In this document: in pieces, positions 51,901 through 60,374 of the stretch
Layout of the letters: every line of letters starts with the position of its first letter
Position numbering within the stretch: position 1 is the stretch's first letter
DNA from: an uncultured Eubacteriales bacterium
GTDB taxonomy: Bacteria > Bacillota > Clostridia > Oscillospirales > CAG-272
DNA: 64,000 nt
Assembly (NCBI GenBank): GCA_934365155.1
Contig: CAKRMZ010000002.1
Span: forward strand, 45,154-109,153
Direction of reading: 5' to 3'
Program-made: the position numbers and the translations under genes
Notes under the pieces: generated by a model
Database searches by the model: none
Seen by the model: only the letters and a program-made list of their open reading frames with translations
Told to the model about the DNA's origin: nothing

Positions 51901-53092
51901 TTGCTATAATATCGGTACGATAACAGCTTCCGACACAAGAGTCGGCGGTATTGTCGGTCACCTTGGCTCAACCAACAGCGAAAAAACCAATGAAGTTTTA
52001 ATCCTTGATTGCTATAATGTCGGTACTATTACCGCTGCTGACGTTGCCGGAGGTATTGTCGGACAGGCGCAGAACGGACATGTTATTCAAAATTGTTATA
52101 ACGTCGGTACAATCAGTGTAAACGGTGTCAATATTCTCAGCGGCGCGGGCAGCATTGTCAGCGCTACGACACGGAATAACCAGATTATTAATTGCTATTA
52201 TAATTCCGAGATTAATTCTGTCGGCATTTCAAACGGTACGCAGACCGCAACCGGAAAAACAACGGCAGGAATGAAAGAAGACGCATTTTTAGCGCTTCTC
52301 GGTGAAGGATTTAAAAAAGACAGTTATGCCATTGTAAATAACGGATACCCGCTTGCCGTATGGCAGAAAACCGAGGAGGCAGATGCCGTGGATGCCGTGA
52401 TTGCGATGATTGATGCGATCGAAGAGGTAACTCTCGAACGTGCACCGGAAATCGTCGCGGCAAGAAGTGCTTATGATGGCCTTGACAGTACGTTAAAACC
52501 TTATGTTTCGAATCTTTCTGCATTAGAGGAAGCGGAACAGACGCTTGCGGCAATGCAAGCCTTAGAGCAAGCCAAAAATGAGGCGCTTTGGCAGCTTGAA
52601 AACTATAAGGATCCGTCGGAATATCGTAAGGATCAGCAAAACGAGCTTGCCGATATCATTTCCGATTGTTGTACCTCCATTTCCGAGGCGACGGATATAG
52701 ACGCCGTAGCTGCCGCACTCGCATCGGCAAAAGCAAAGCTCGACAGTATTCCGACAAATCGGGAGCTTACAGATCGGGAGGCGGCAAAAGCGGTTTCCGA
52801 TCAAATCGATGCGATCGGAGAGATTGGTCTTGATAAAGAAGCTGCGATCCGCACCGCACGTGCTGCGTATGATGCACTGACCGATACGGCAAAAGCATTC
52901 GTCGGTAATATCGATGTGCTTGAGAATGCGGAGAAAGCGCTTGCAGTTTTGAAAGAATCGGAAAGCAAAGGGAACGATAACGGTTCTTCTCCGACGACCG
53001 GAGACCGTGACGCTGTTCTGCCGTGCCTGTTAATGCTGATAAGCCTCGGCGGTGTTATCATTACAAGAAAAAATAAGAAAACCGGTATTTGA
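48941..53092 (+). CDS. giant surface protein: GLUG repeats, alpha/alpha toroid, Ig-like domain, SPTTG sorting signal
   Basis: 1383 residues from ATG 48941 (GGAAGGAG upstream). Order: signal peptide (1-28); GLUG-type beta-helix repeats (about 60-300, VGGIVGS/NCYNVG units); a terpenoid-cyclase/prenyltransferase-like alpha/alpha toroid (about 330-680, with GGFSSWN, DITAMAIQALAPYY and ATEWHRAVVAIAALGGDP); a Big_3-like Ig domain (755-830); a second GLUG block (830-1140); helical repeats; then the sorting signal SPTTG (1350-1354), hydrophobic segment and basic tail. The toroid is paralogous to that at 54681-56567 and recalls the helical domain of transcobalamin. Likely wall-anchored corrinoid-binding protein; binding itself is inferred from operon context. 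Confidence 0.87.
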   Translation: MKIRWKQILAGFLTFMMIISVIPLTVSATETERTITTYEELKQFAEEVNRGNTFEGTTVILAANIALGGESNPWTAIGTASAPFKGTFDGGYHVISELSVSSGSCVGFFGNVNGGTVKNLVIRGSVSGSSEVGGIVGSLTNGKVINCGNEADVSGGRGVGGVVGSVNNDCIISGCYNTGTVRATTGYIGGVTGEHWKTGTLENCYNVGAVSGPATVGGVAGGHQAANPVLTNCYNAGKVTISEGGSGTRVGAVLGGNRGGTNTNCYYLAGTGSNEKDGITEVSAIEASKLGDAFQAGEDGVRTAVLVWESMICKDAPVRPAFIERTALSAQLAGYIKEAINSKKTKAGVGNGSLLGSKAYLSGASSTDTDWMALAMGRFGYFDAEGYHYLADDGTGYADYLAAMKAYIEKTYQENNGILHRVKATEWHRAVVAIAALGGDPTAFGVYKGSAIDLIADGSYNSPLQSGPGTQGINGWIWGLIAMDTGMYDVPAEVKYSRDTFIKEILKMQLTDGVNGNEYGGFVLGGFGSKSDVDITAMAIQALAPYYTDDTVYTYINENSKKEVTKTVRQCVDEALDCLGLMQNANGGFSSWNTENAESIAQVIVALCSVGMDPAKDERFIKNGKTLLDAMLRFRLSDGGFCHVVGDGGNSMATDQATYALVSYWRYENEMRSLYDMRAVQSQSDQLLIKEAIAAIYAAEDPADASFKAQLKTALAAFRAVPKNERRYVRNYATLASMIDMIGGEAALDTDTPYVVSIEVTKQPDKVSYYEGEHFDPAGMIVTARYSDSSTKVLTDYKLSENAGLALSVDTVYVVYGTLKAPVSVSVREKLPWDGEGTKDSPYLIKTAEDLNALAQYVNSGKSTTGQYFLVTANIDLSDCEKWTPIGQRSSRQFDGIFDGQGYAIDNLYAVSGGLFGYAGTNAVIRNVGVASGEINAANRTFIGGIVGWSNGADIINCWNGANILCSGYSGGIVGTVRDGGKSTVKGCYNIGTITASDTRVGGIVGHLGSTNSEKTNEVLILDCYNVGTITAADVAGGIVGQAQNGHVIQNCYNVGTISVNGVNILSGAGSIVSATTRNNQIINCYYNSEINSVGISNGTQTATGKTTAGMKEDAFLALLGEGFKKDSYAIVNNGYPLAVWQKTEEADAVDAVIAMIDAIEEVTLERAPEIVAARSAYDGLDSTLKPYVSNLSALEEAEQTLAAMQALEQAKNEALWQLENYKDPSEYRKDQQNELADIISDCCTSISEATDIDAVAAALASAKAKLDSIPTNRELTDREAAKAVSDQIDAIGEIGLDKEAAIRTARAAYDALTDTAKAFVGNIDVLENAEKALAVLKESESKGNDNGSSPTTGDRDAVLPCLLMLISLGGVIITRKNKKTGI

Positions 53093-53101
53093 AAGGAATG
53101 A

Positions 53102-53125
53102 GCATGCGGCAAAAATGCCGCATGC
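53102..53125 (+). repeat. perfect 10-bp hairpin between the first two surface genes
   Basis: GCATGCGGCA, AAAA, TGCCGCATGC. There is no T-run, so it is more likely an RNA stability or processing element than a full terminator. It lies 10 bases after the stop of the large surface gene. Confidence 0.6.
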
Positions 53126-53157
53126 CCCTTTCCCACTTGAACGGAGGAATTTATAAG

Positions 53158-54684
53158 ATGAACATCAAAAAGCGGATGACCGCTTTTGTGTGTATGTGTT
53201 TAATACTGATTCTGTCTGTTTTGGCTGCCTTATCGGTCACTGCGGCGACCGGCCCGACACTCAGCACGACATTGACGGATCATCTTGTTCAGCGCGGCAG
53301 CAAAAAGACGTTTGATGTTTGGGCGCGGAATGCCTCCGGCAATAAGATTAAGGCGGTTGTTAAGCTGAACGGACAAAAGCTTGAACCGACATGGGATGAT
53401 AACGAAAAAACCAGCTATACGCTGATATTTACCAAAGAGGGTGAAAATATTGTCAGTGTTTCCGCATCATCTGACGGCGGAAAGAAAAAAGAATTAAGCT
53501 ATCATATCACCTATTGTAAAGCGAATGATGGCGATGTAATCGGCACGGCTGTATGGAGCGTTGAAACCTTCAGCCTCGGCTGCGGCTATTTGATTTACCC
53601 CTTGGAGGTTCCGATATATGAGGGAGAAAACGCGGCCGAACAGCTGATTCGTTTGCTCCATGAAAACGGCTTTGTCGGTTATTATGGTGGCGATGTGAAG
53701 AAATCTTTTTATCTTGCCTATATTGCAGACGGTACGGCATGCGGAGAAAGGTACAATACATATCGGAAAAGCGGCGTTCCGAATGCGCCGCGGCAATTGA
53801 ATCTTTTTCCGTCTGTTCCTTCGCTCCTCATCCCATACCTGCGGGATACCATGACTTTTTTCGACCCGGAGGATTATACAAAAAACTGGACCGGATATCT
53901 CGGTGAGTTTGCAATAACGAATGGTTCCGGATGGATGTACTGTGTGAACAACGTTTTTCCCAATGTCGGATTTGCAGACTGTTATCTTTCCGACGGAGAT
54001 GTGGTCCGTGTGCAGTTTACTCTGGGATACGGGGCGGATATTGGCGGTGGCAGCGCAATGGGGAATTCGGGAAGTGTGATGTCCGGTTCCTATTATTTAA
54101 CAGCGAATAAAGATGTGCTGACAAAAGCAATCAGTTCTGCACGTGCTTCGGGATTTCTTAGCCGCAGCAATGTAAAAGCGGCCTATGATAATGCTTTAAA
54201 GGCGGCAGCTACGTTGGATGCTGCCCAGGATAAAATTGATGCCGCGGCAAATGCACTGCAAAATGCGCTTGCTTCTCCGTCTCCGGATAAAACGGAGGAC
54301 GAAGATAACAGCGGCAACACGGAGTATATTCCGAGAGAAACCGACAGAATTCCCGATACGGCGGACGGTGCCCATCGTGAAACCGATGCGAGCGCCTCTG
54401 CCGACGATCCAAAACTTACATCTACCCCGGAAAATACAAACACATCGGATTCATTCGCGATCTCCGATCGGGGAACCGTTACGGGTATCGACAAAATAGA
54501 TACCGCAAGCGGGCAAACGAAAACGGATACCCTTTCGGGGAAATCTTTTAGCACAGCGGCCGTGATCGGGGTATCGGTGATTATTTGTATTGTTGCGCTG
54601 ATAGCGGTAGGGCTGATTATTCGGATACGGAAAAAGGAAAAGAACAGCACCCATGTTGACCGGGGAGGGAAATCGGACGGATGA
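53158..54684 (+). CDS. DUF4430 (transcobalamin C-terminal-like) surface protein with C-terminal membrane anchor
   Basis: 508 residues from ATG 53158 (GGAGG upstream). Signal peptide 1-30, an Ig-like beta domain (about 35-115), the DUF4430 domain (about 130-300: YEGENAAEQLIRLLHENG, NGSGWMYCVNN at 255-265, YLSDGDVVRVQFTLGYG), a helical spacer (305-375), a disordered Thr/Asp/Glu linker (to about 460), then one membrane helix (about 465-490) and a basic end. DUF4430 resembles the beta domain that caps B12 in transcobalamin and intrinsic factor. Its partner would be the neighbouring toroid proteins. ATGA overlap with the next gene. Confidence 0.83.
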   Translation: MNIKKRMTAFVCMCLILILSVLAALSVTAATGPTLSTTLTDHLVQRGSKKTFDVWARNASGNKIKAVVKLNGQKLEPTWDDNEKTSYTLIFTKEGENIVSVSASSDGGKKKELSYHITYCKANDGDVIGTAVWSVETFSLGCGYLIYPLEVPIYEGENAAEQLIRLLHENGFVGYYGGDVKKSFYLAYIADGTACGERYNTYRKSGVPNAPRQLNLFPSVPSLLIPYLRDTMTFFDPEDYTKNWTGYLGEFAITNGSGWMYCVNNVFPNVGFADCYLSDGDVVRVQFTLGYGADIGGGSAMGNSGSVMSGSYYLTANKDVLTKAISSARASGFLSRSNVKAAYDNALKAAATLDAAQDKIDAAANALQNALASPSPDKTEDEDNSGNTEYIPRETDRIPDTADGAHRETDASASADDPKLTSTPENTNTSDSFAISDRGTVTGIDKIDTASGQTKTDTLSGKSFSTAAVIGVSVIICIVALIAVGLIIRIRKKEKNSTHVDRGGKSDG

Positions 54685-56567
54685 ATAAAAGAATTGTCGG
54701 TGCGGCACTATGTATCTGCTTGTTGCTATCTTTGTTTTGTATATTTTCGAATGCGGCAAGCGCGTCCGACACAGCGCTGTCGGTAGCAAAAGAAATTATT
54801 GCATGGAAAAAGGCGGATAACGGTGCGGCCCCGGAGGATGATCTTATCAATGAAAAGTATCTTGCATTGGCCGGCACGACTCCGGGAGATTGGTATCCGA
54901 TCGCGCTCGGCAGGCTTGGTATCACCGACAACAATGCAGGATATCTTTCCGTTATCAAGGATCAAATTGAAAAGCGTTACCGGAGTCCCGGCAAGCTCAG
55001 CGCCGCCAAGGCCACGGAGTGGCACCGTATTGCGTTGGCAGTTTTGTCAATGGGCGGCGATCCGACGCAATTCGGTTCGGATGAAAACGGGAATCCGATC
55101 AATCTGATTGCGGACGGCACCTACAACCGCGGGAGGACGGCATCGCTCGGCAGGCAGGGAATCAACGGCTGGATATGGGGCTTGATTGCTCTTGACAGCC
55201 TGCGATACGAAGTGCCGGTAGATGCTTACTATACGCGGGATGACATTATAATCGAGATTTTGAGGCAGCAGCTTTCGTCCGGAGGGTTTGCACTCAGCGG
55301 CAAAACGGCGGATCCGGATATTACGGCGATGGCGATCCAAGCGCTGGCTCCGTATTATAACAGCGAAAAGACATATACGTATACACAAAAGGAATCGGGA
55401 CGGGAGCTTAGCCAAAATGTTCATACGGTTATTGAGGAAGCTTTGTCATGCCTTTCCCTTTTGCAGCTTGACACCGGCGATTTTGAGAGCTGGGGTACGC
55501 AAAATGTAGAAAGCACGGACCAAGTGCTGGTGGCGCTTTGCTGTTTGGGAATCGATCCGTTGACGGATAACCGTTTTATCAAAAACGGCAACACACTCCT
55601 TGATGGGATTCTGCGCTACCACATGCCGGACGGAGGCTTTATTCATTCTTTTACATATGATTCGGACAATCCCACCTCCTTGCCGGACCAATCCAACACC
55701 ATGGCAGGAGAACAAACGCTTTATGCGATGGCCGCACTGTGGCGGCAACAGAACGGAATGCGCACGCTGTATGATTTCCGTCCGGAGCAAAGCGCAGCGG
55801 TATGCTCGCGCATTGCCGCACTGAGTGATCGGCTTTCGTCTGTCACGGCTGCCACGGACAAAGCAGAGCTTGCGGAGCTGCTTACGGCATTTTATTCTGT
55901 TTCGGAGAACGAGCGAAGCTATGTGCAAAACTATTGGACGCTCTCCGATGCGGCAAAAAAAGCGGGAATTGATATTAATAAAATTGCCGATACCGCAGTG
56001 GTGATTGAAGATACGGAGCGCGACCCGAACGAAACGGTTATTCTGTATTTTACAGAGTCCGACCGTCAAGCGGCGGACAGCCTTCCCGATGAATTGACCA
56101 CGGAGCAGTATGTTCTGATTACGACTCTGCTTGATAAGCTGAATCGGTCCGAAGATTTCGACGGGAAAGAATTCTATCTTCAAAAATTGCAGCAAGCCAA
56201 GGCAGAGGTTGCTTCCGTACAGGTAGAGATTGACCGTATCAATGCAGATATTAAGGACAAGCTTTATCCCTTTGAGAATGTGTCTGTGAAAGATAAAAAA
56301 ACGATTGACGATATTGTAGCCCGTTATGAGTCGCTGGGCGTATACGATCAAGCAAAAATCGAACGCTTTGAGGATGTTGTCAAGGCAAGGACCAAGGTGG
56401 ATAATCTCCTGCGCGCATATATCATCACTGCGTGTCTGTCTGTACTTGCATCGGGCGTAGCGGTTTGCCTGGTTCTTCGGGTGAAGAAAAGACGGAAGCG
56501 CAAGGAAGCGGAAATGGAAGCTTTAGCGCAGCAATATATCGGCGAGGATAAGGATGAATCCGATTGA
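54681..56567 (+). CDS. membrane-anchored alpha/alpha-toroid protein (transcobalamin helical-domain-like)
   Basis: 628 residues. Signal peptide (1-27), an alpha/alpha toroid (about 30-375) with ATEWHRIALAVLSMGGDP, GINGWIWGLIALDS, DITAMAIQALAPYY and MPDGGFIHS repeats, then helical/coiled regions (about 380-570), a membrane helix (about 574-596) and a basic, then acidic tail. Closely related to the toroid of the 48941-53092 protein but without GLUG repeats and with a membrane helix in place of a sorting signal, so it sits at the membrane instead of the wall. Overlaps the previous gene by 4 bases. Cobalamin binding is inferred. Confidence 0.82.
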   Translation: MNKRIVGAALCICLLLSLFCIFSNAASASDTALSVAKEIIAWKKADNGAAPEDDLINEKYLALAGTTPGDWYPIALGRLGITDNNAGYLSVIKDQIEKRYRSPGKLSAAKATEWHRIALAVLSMGGDPTQFGSDENGNPINLIADGTYNRGRTASLGRQGINGWIWGLIALDSLRYEVPVDAYYTRDDIIIEILRQQLSSGGFALSGKTADPDITAMAIQALAPYYNSEKTYTYTQKESGRELSQNVHTVIEEALSCLSLLQLDTGDFESWGTQNVESTDQVLVALCCLGIDPLTDNRFIKNGNTLLDGILRYHMPDGGFIHSFTYDSDNPTSLPDQSNTMAGEQTLYAMAALWRQQNGMRTLYDFRPEQSAAVCSRIAALSDRLSSVTAATDKAELAELLTAFYSVSENERSYVQNYWTLSDAAKKAGIDINKIADTAVVIEDTERDPNETVILYFTESDRQAADSLPDELTTEQYVLITTLLDKLNRSEDFDGKEFYLQKLQQAKAEVASVQVEIDRINADIKDKLYPFENVSVKDKKTIDDIVARYESLGVYDQAKIERFEDVVKARTKVDNLLRAYIITACLSVLASGVAVCLVLRVKKRRKRKEAEMEALAQQYIGEDKDESD

Positions 56568-56582
56568 AAGGCGGCGATCAAA

Positions 56583-57140
56583 ATGAAAAAGGACATCATT
56601 GCATTGTTTGCCATTATATTGATCGTGGCTGTTCTGATTCAAGGGACGAACATCCAGTCGGTCGATGAATATTATTTGACGCATATTGACGATATCACGC
56701 CGGAGAGCGAAACGGTTACGGTGAGTATCCGATGCGATACGATCCTTGATCACTATGATGATTTGGATCCGGCACTGCGCTCCGAGGAGTTTGTTCCGGC
56801 GGACGGTGTTATTTTACCGGCAACCGAATATGTACTCCGTCCGGGCGACACGGTTTTTGATATACTGGATCGCGCGGTGCGCTATAACAAGATTCAAATG
56901 GAATATCAGGGCGCCGATCGAAACAGCTACGGCAGTGTATACATTCAGGGAATTCATTATCTTTATGAGTTTTCTTGCGGCCCGCTTTCGGGCTGGATGT
57001 ATCGGGTGGACGGGGAATATCCGAACTACGGCTGCTCCAAATATAAGTTGAAGGACGGGCAGACGGTTGAATGGGTTTATACCTGTGATTTAGGTCGGGA
57101 TGTCGGATGTGAATGGATTGAAAGGGGTGATACACCGTGA
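56583..57140 (+). CDS. membrane-anchored DUF4430 (transcobalamin C-terminal-like) protein
   Basis: 185 residues: an N-terminal signal anchor (about 5-22) and one DUF4430 domain (about 45-178). DTVFDILDRAVRYNKIQMEYQG, GIHYLYEFSCGPLSGWMYRV (SGWMYRVDGEYPNYG at 136-150) and KYKLKDGQTVEWVYTCDLG are typical. This is the minimal version of the domain in the 53158-54684 protein. Placed directly before the ECF transporter and overlapping its T gene by 4 bases (GTGA), it probably hands substrate to the importer at the membrane surface; that role is inferred. Confidence 0.86.
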   Translation: MKKDIIALFAIILIVAVLIQGTNIQSVDEYYLTHIDDITPESETVTVSIRCDTILDHYDDLDPALRSEEFVPADGVILPATEYVLRPGDTVFDILDRAVRYNKIQMEYQGADRNSYGSVYIQGIHYLYEFSCGPLSGWMYRVDGEYPNYGCSKYKLKDGQTVEWVYTCDLGRDVGCEWIERGDTP

Positions 57141-58018
57141 GCGCGTTTGAGAAATATCATCCCACGGTCCTGTTTGTTTACTTTTTATCGGTGCTATTGG
57201 TTGCCATGTTTATAACCAATCCGATTTTGCAGCTTTTCGTTATGCTCGGCGGCGGCCTGTTCTGCGGTATGCTGACAAGGCGCCGGAATTTTATCGGGGA
57301 TTTCGGATTCTATATTTCGATGTTTTTGCTGGTTGCCGTGACCAATCCGTTGTTTTCTCATAACGGGGTGACTCCGCTGTTTTTCTTAAACGGCAATCCC
57401 GTTACGCTGGAGGCATTTATTTACGGTATTGCCATTGCCGTGATGGTGATCGGAGTTATGCTGTGGTGCCGGTGCTTTAGTGAGGTTATGGCAAGTGATA
57501 AGATTTTATATTTGTTCGGCCGGGTTTTGCCGAAGCTTTCGTTAGTTATTTCCATGGCACTGCGGTTTATTCCGATGTTTAAGCGACAGATGCGCAAGGT
57601 GTCCTCGGCACAAAAAACGATGGGCATATATTCTTCCAAAGGGATTGTTAATAAAGTGCAAAGTGCAACGCGAGTACTGATGGCAATGATTTCTTGGTCA
57701 TTTGAAAATGCGCTGGATACAGCGGCTTCGATGAAGGCGCGCGGTTACGGACTGAAAGGGAGAACCCATTTTTCGCTGTTTCGCGTTCACGCAGAGGACG
57801 GTGTTTTGTTAGCGGTAAGCGTGCTTTTGCTCGGTTTGACGCTTATCGGAACAGCGACCGGAGAAATTGCATTTTATTATTATCCGCGGATCGGAGAGCT
57901 GCCTGCATCACCGATGGCAATCATAACGTATATCGCATCAGGCATATTGTCGTTTTTACCCTTTATTATAGAAGAGAAGGAGATGCTCACATGGAAATAC
58001 TGCATATCGAAGATTTAA
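57137..58018 (+). CDS. energy-coupling factor transporter transmembrane protein (EcfT)
   Basis: 293 residues with five or six membrane helices. The cytoplasmic coupling region has FENALDTAASMKARGYGLKG, containing the Ala-Arg-Gly motif that contacts the ATPases. EcfT links ATP hydrolysis to toppling of the substrate-binding S component. GTG 57137 overlaps the preceding stop, and its own 3' end overlaps the ATPase gene by 28 bases, so all are tightly coupled. Dedicated (group I type) rather than a shared module, given the operon with its own S component. Confidence 0.9.
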   Translation: MSAFEKYHPTVLFVYFLSVLLVAMFITNPILQLFVMLGGGLFCGMLTRRRNFIGDFGFYISMFLLVAVTNPLFSHNGVTPLFFLNGNPVTLEAFIYGIAIAVMVIGVMLWCRCFSEVMASDKILYLFGRVLPKLSLVISMALRFIPMFKRQMRKVSSAQKTMGIYSSKGIVNKVQSATRVLMAMISWSFENALDTAASMKARGYGLKGRTHFSLFRVHAEDGVLLAVSVLLLGLTLIGTATGEIAFYYYPRIGELPASPMAIITYIASGILSFLPFIIEEKEMLTWKYCISKI

Positions 58019-59673
58019 GCTTTCGTTATCCTCGGGCGGAAAAAGAGGCTTTGGAACATATTCATCTTCAGATTAACAGTGGAGAATTTGTCGTTATATG
58101 CGGGGAATCCGGCTGCGGAAAAACCACTCTGTTACGCTTGTTAAAACGGGAGCTTGCACCGTCCGGTGAAAAAAAAGGCCGAATTTTATATTGCGGAACG
58201 GAGCAGGGGGAGCTTAGTGAACGGACGGCTGCTGCTGAGATCGGATACGTTCTGCAAAATCCGGATAATCAGATCGTGACCGACAAGGTGTGGCATGAGC
58301 TTTCCTTCGGCCTTGAAAATCTCGGTGTGCCGACGGATGTAATTCGCCGCCGGGTCGGCGAAATGGCAAGCTATTTCGGCATTCAAAACTGGTTTCGGAA
58401 AAAGACCGATGAATTGTCGGGAGGGCAGAAGCAGCTGCTTAATTTGGCTGCCGTGATGGTAATGCAGCCGAAGGTTTTGATCTTGGACGAGCCGACCAGC
58501 CAGTTAGACCCCATCGCGGCATCTGATTTTATTGCCACTTTGAAAAAGCTGAACCGTGAGCTCGGCCTAACCATTCTGTTAGCAGAGCATCGCTTGGAGG
58601 ATGTTTTTCCCATTGCCGACCGCGTGTTGCTGATGGATCACGGTAAGATCCTGCTGAATGATATACCGGAGCGGATTGGTGAGCAGCTTCTCGCACACAA
58701 AAAAGTTCATCCGATGTATGCAGGGCTTCCGAGCGCCGTGCGAATCTATCACGGACTTCCGGCTGACAAAAAGGACGGATTATGTCCGCTGACCGTCAGA
58801 GAGGGTCGTGATCTTCTTGAACGACACTTTCCGATGGCATCACCGAAGTCTTTTACCGCCGAATATCGGCACAGCAGCGATGCGGCCGTTCTGCTTAAAA
58901 ATGTTTGGTTTCGTTATGAGAGGGAATTGCCGGATGTGCTGCGCGGCACCTCGCTCACGGTATATTCCGGAGAGCATTACTGTATCCTCGGCGGAAACGG
59001 CAGCGGCAAGACAACCCTGCTTAACGTGATATCGGGTCTGAATAAAGCCTATCGGGGAAAGATTTATATCGACGGTAAGCCGATCAAGGACTATAAGGGG
59101 AATTCTCTCTATCGGCAAAATCTTGCCTTTTTGCCGCAAAATCCGCAGGCTGTTTTTATTAAGTCTTCTGTGCGTGACGATTTCGGCGAGGTTTTGGAAG
59201 CGCTTGATATCCCGAAAGCCCACCGTGCGGGGCGGATAGAGGCCGTTGCCGAAAAAATCGGAATCAGCCGTTTGCTCGATTGCCATCCGTACGACCTCAG
59301 CGGCGGCGAACAGCAGAAATGCGCGCTGGCCAAAATGCTGCTGTCCGAGCCGAAAATTCTGTTGTTGGACGAGCCGACAAAGGGCATAGACGCCGGAGCC
59401 AAGCAGCGCCTGAAGGGGATTTTAGCGGAGCTGAAGAATGATGGGATCACACTTTTGACAGTTACGCACGATGTGGAGTTTGCTGCTGACTGTGCAGACC
59501 GCTGTGCGCTGTTTTTTGACGGAGAGATTGTATCGGAAGATGTGCCGCAGGTGTTTTTTTCCGAGAATAATTTTTATACAACGGCAGCCAACCGTATCGC
59601 AAGACAGTTTTTCCCGTATGCTGTGACCTGTGAACAGGTGTTGGCATGTTGCAGAGGAGAAAGCAACCGATGA
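57991..59673 (+). CDS. fused double ECF ATPase (EcfA-EcfA')
   Basis: 560 residues holding two ABC ATPase domains in one chain, replacing separate EcfA1 and EcfA2. First domain: Walker A GESGCGKTT near 37, signature LSGGQKQLL, Walker B LILDEPTSQLDP. Second: GGNGSGKTT near 333, LSGGEQQKCA, LLLDEPTKGIDA and VTHDVEF. Both sites are intact. AAGGAG upstream of ATG 57991 lies inside the T gene. Its last 4 bases overlap the S-component ATG. Confidence 0.93.
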   Translation: MEILHIEDLSFRYPRAEKEALEHIHLQINSGEFVVICGESGCGKTTLLRLLKRELAPSGEKKGRILYCGTEQGELSERTAAAEIGYVLQNPDNQIVTDKVWHELSFGLENLGVPTDVIRRRVGEMASYFGIQNWFRKKTDELSGGQKQLLNLAAVMVMQPKVLILDEPTSQLDPIAASDFIATLKKLNRELGLTILLAEHRLEDVFPIADRVLLMDHGKILLNDIPERIGEQLLAHKKVHPMYAGLPSAVRIYHGLPADKKDGLCPLTVREGRDLLERHFPMASPKSFTAEYRHSSDAAVLLKNVWFRYERELPDVLRGTSLTVYSGEHYCILGGNGSGKTTLLNVISGLNKAYRGKIYIDGKPIKDYKGNSLYRQNLAFLPQNPQAVFIKSSVRDDFGEVLEALDIPKAHRAGRIEAVAEKIGISRLLDCHPYDLSGGEQQKCALAKMLLSEPKILLLDEPTKGIDAGAKQRLKGILAELKNDGITLLTVTHDVEFAADCADRCALFFDGEIVSEDVPQVFFSENNFYTTAANRIARQFFPYAVTCEQVLACCRGESNR

Positions 59674-60344
59674 AAAAATGGTTTTCCTATCTTATTCTTT
59701 GTGTGCTGGTTCCGACGGTAATTATCAGCGGTGCACTGCTGTTTCGGGATAAGCAGTATGCCTGGATATCGCTTTGTGTAGCGGTAATGTCATGCGTACC
59801 GTTTTTTCTGCATTTCGAACGAAATGAAACCGACGTAAAAAGATTGATTCTGATTGCCGTTATGGTCGCCTTGTCCGTGATCGGACGGATATTATTTGCG
59901 ATGGTTCCGGGGTTTAAGCCGGTTACGGCAATGGTGGTGATCACGGCTATGTATTTCGGCGGAGAGGCCGGTTTTATGACCGGTGCGCTTTCTGCCGTAA
60001 TCTCGAACTTTTATTTTGGGCAGGGGCCGTGGACTCCGTTTCAGATGTTCAGTTGGGGCATTATCGGTTTGATTGCGGGCCTTATTGCATCTCTGTTGCG
60101 TCGCAGTCGGATCGCGTTAGGCGTTTACGGTATTTTCTCCGGTGTATTGTTTTCTTTTTTGATGGATATATGGACAGTGCTGTGGGCAGACGGGTATTTT
60201 AATTTTCCTCGCTATTTTGCCGCCATTGCATCCGCGGCTTCGTTTACTGCTGTTTATGCGGTATCGAATGTTATTTTTCTGTTGCTGTTTGCAAAACCCA
60301 TCGGCAAAATATTAGATCGAATCAAAGTGAAATATGCATTGTAG
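59670..60344 (+). CDS. ECF transporter S component, probably cobalamin-specific (CbrT-like)
   Basis: 224 residues with about six membrane helices; VALSVIGRILFAMVPGFKPVTAMVVI and YFGGEAGFMTGALSAVISNFYFGQGPWTPFQMFSWG fit the S components of the CbrT/cobalamin group. It binds the vitamin in the membrane and delivers it through EcfT and the fused ATPase. The B12 riboswitch at the head of the operon supports corrinoid as substrate. AGAGGAG 10 bases before ATG 59670 decides the start. Last gene of the operon; a terminator follows. Confidence 0.86.
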   Translation: MKKWFSYLILCVLVPTVIISGALLFRDKQYAWISLCVAVMSCVPFFLHFERNETDVKRLILIAVMVALSVIGRILFAMVPGFKPVTAMVVITAMYFGGEAGFMTGALSAVISNFYFGQGPWTPFQMFSWGIIGLIAGLIASLLRRSRIALGVYGIFSGVLFSFLMDIWTVLWADGYFNFPRYFAAIASAASFTAVYAVSNVIFLLLFAKPIGKILDRIKVKYAL

Positions 60345-60374
60345 CATAGAGTATGCTTTCTATATCCGATTTTT

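Noticed and set aside
49220..52230. Regularly spaced repeats that might suggest a CRISPR array
   Set aside because: They are diverged in-frame GLUG protein repeats within one long gene, without constant direct repeats or unique spacers.
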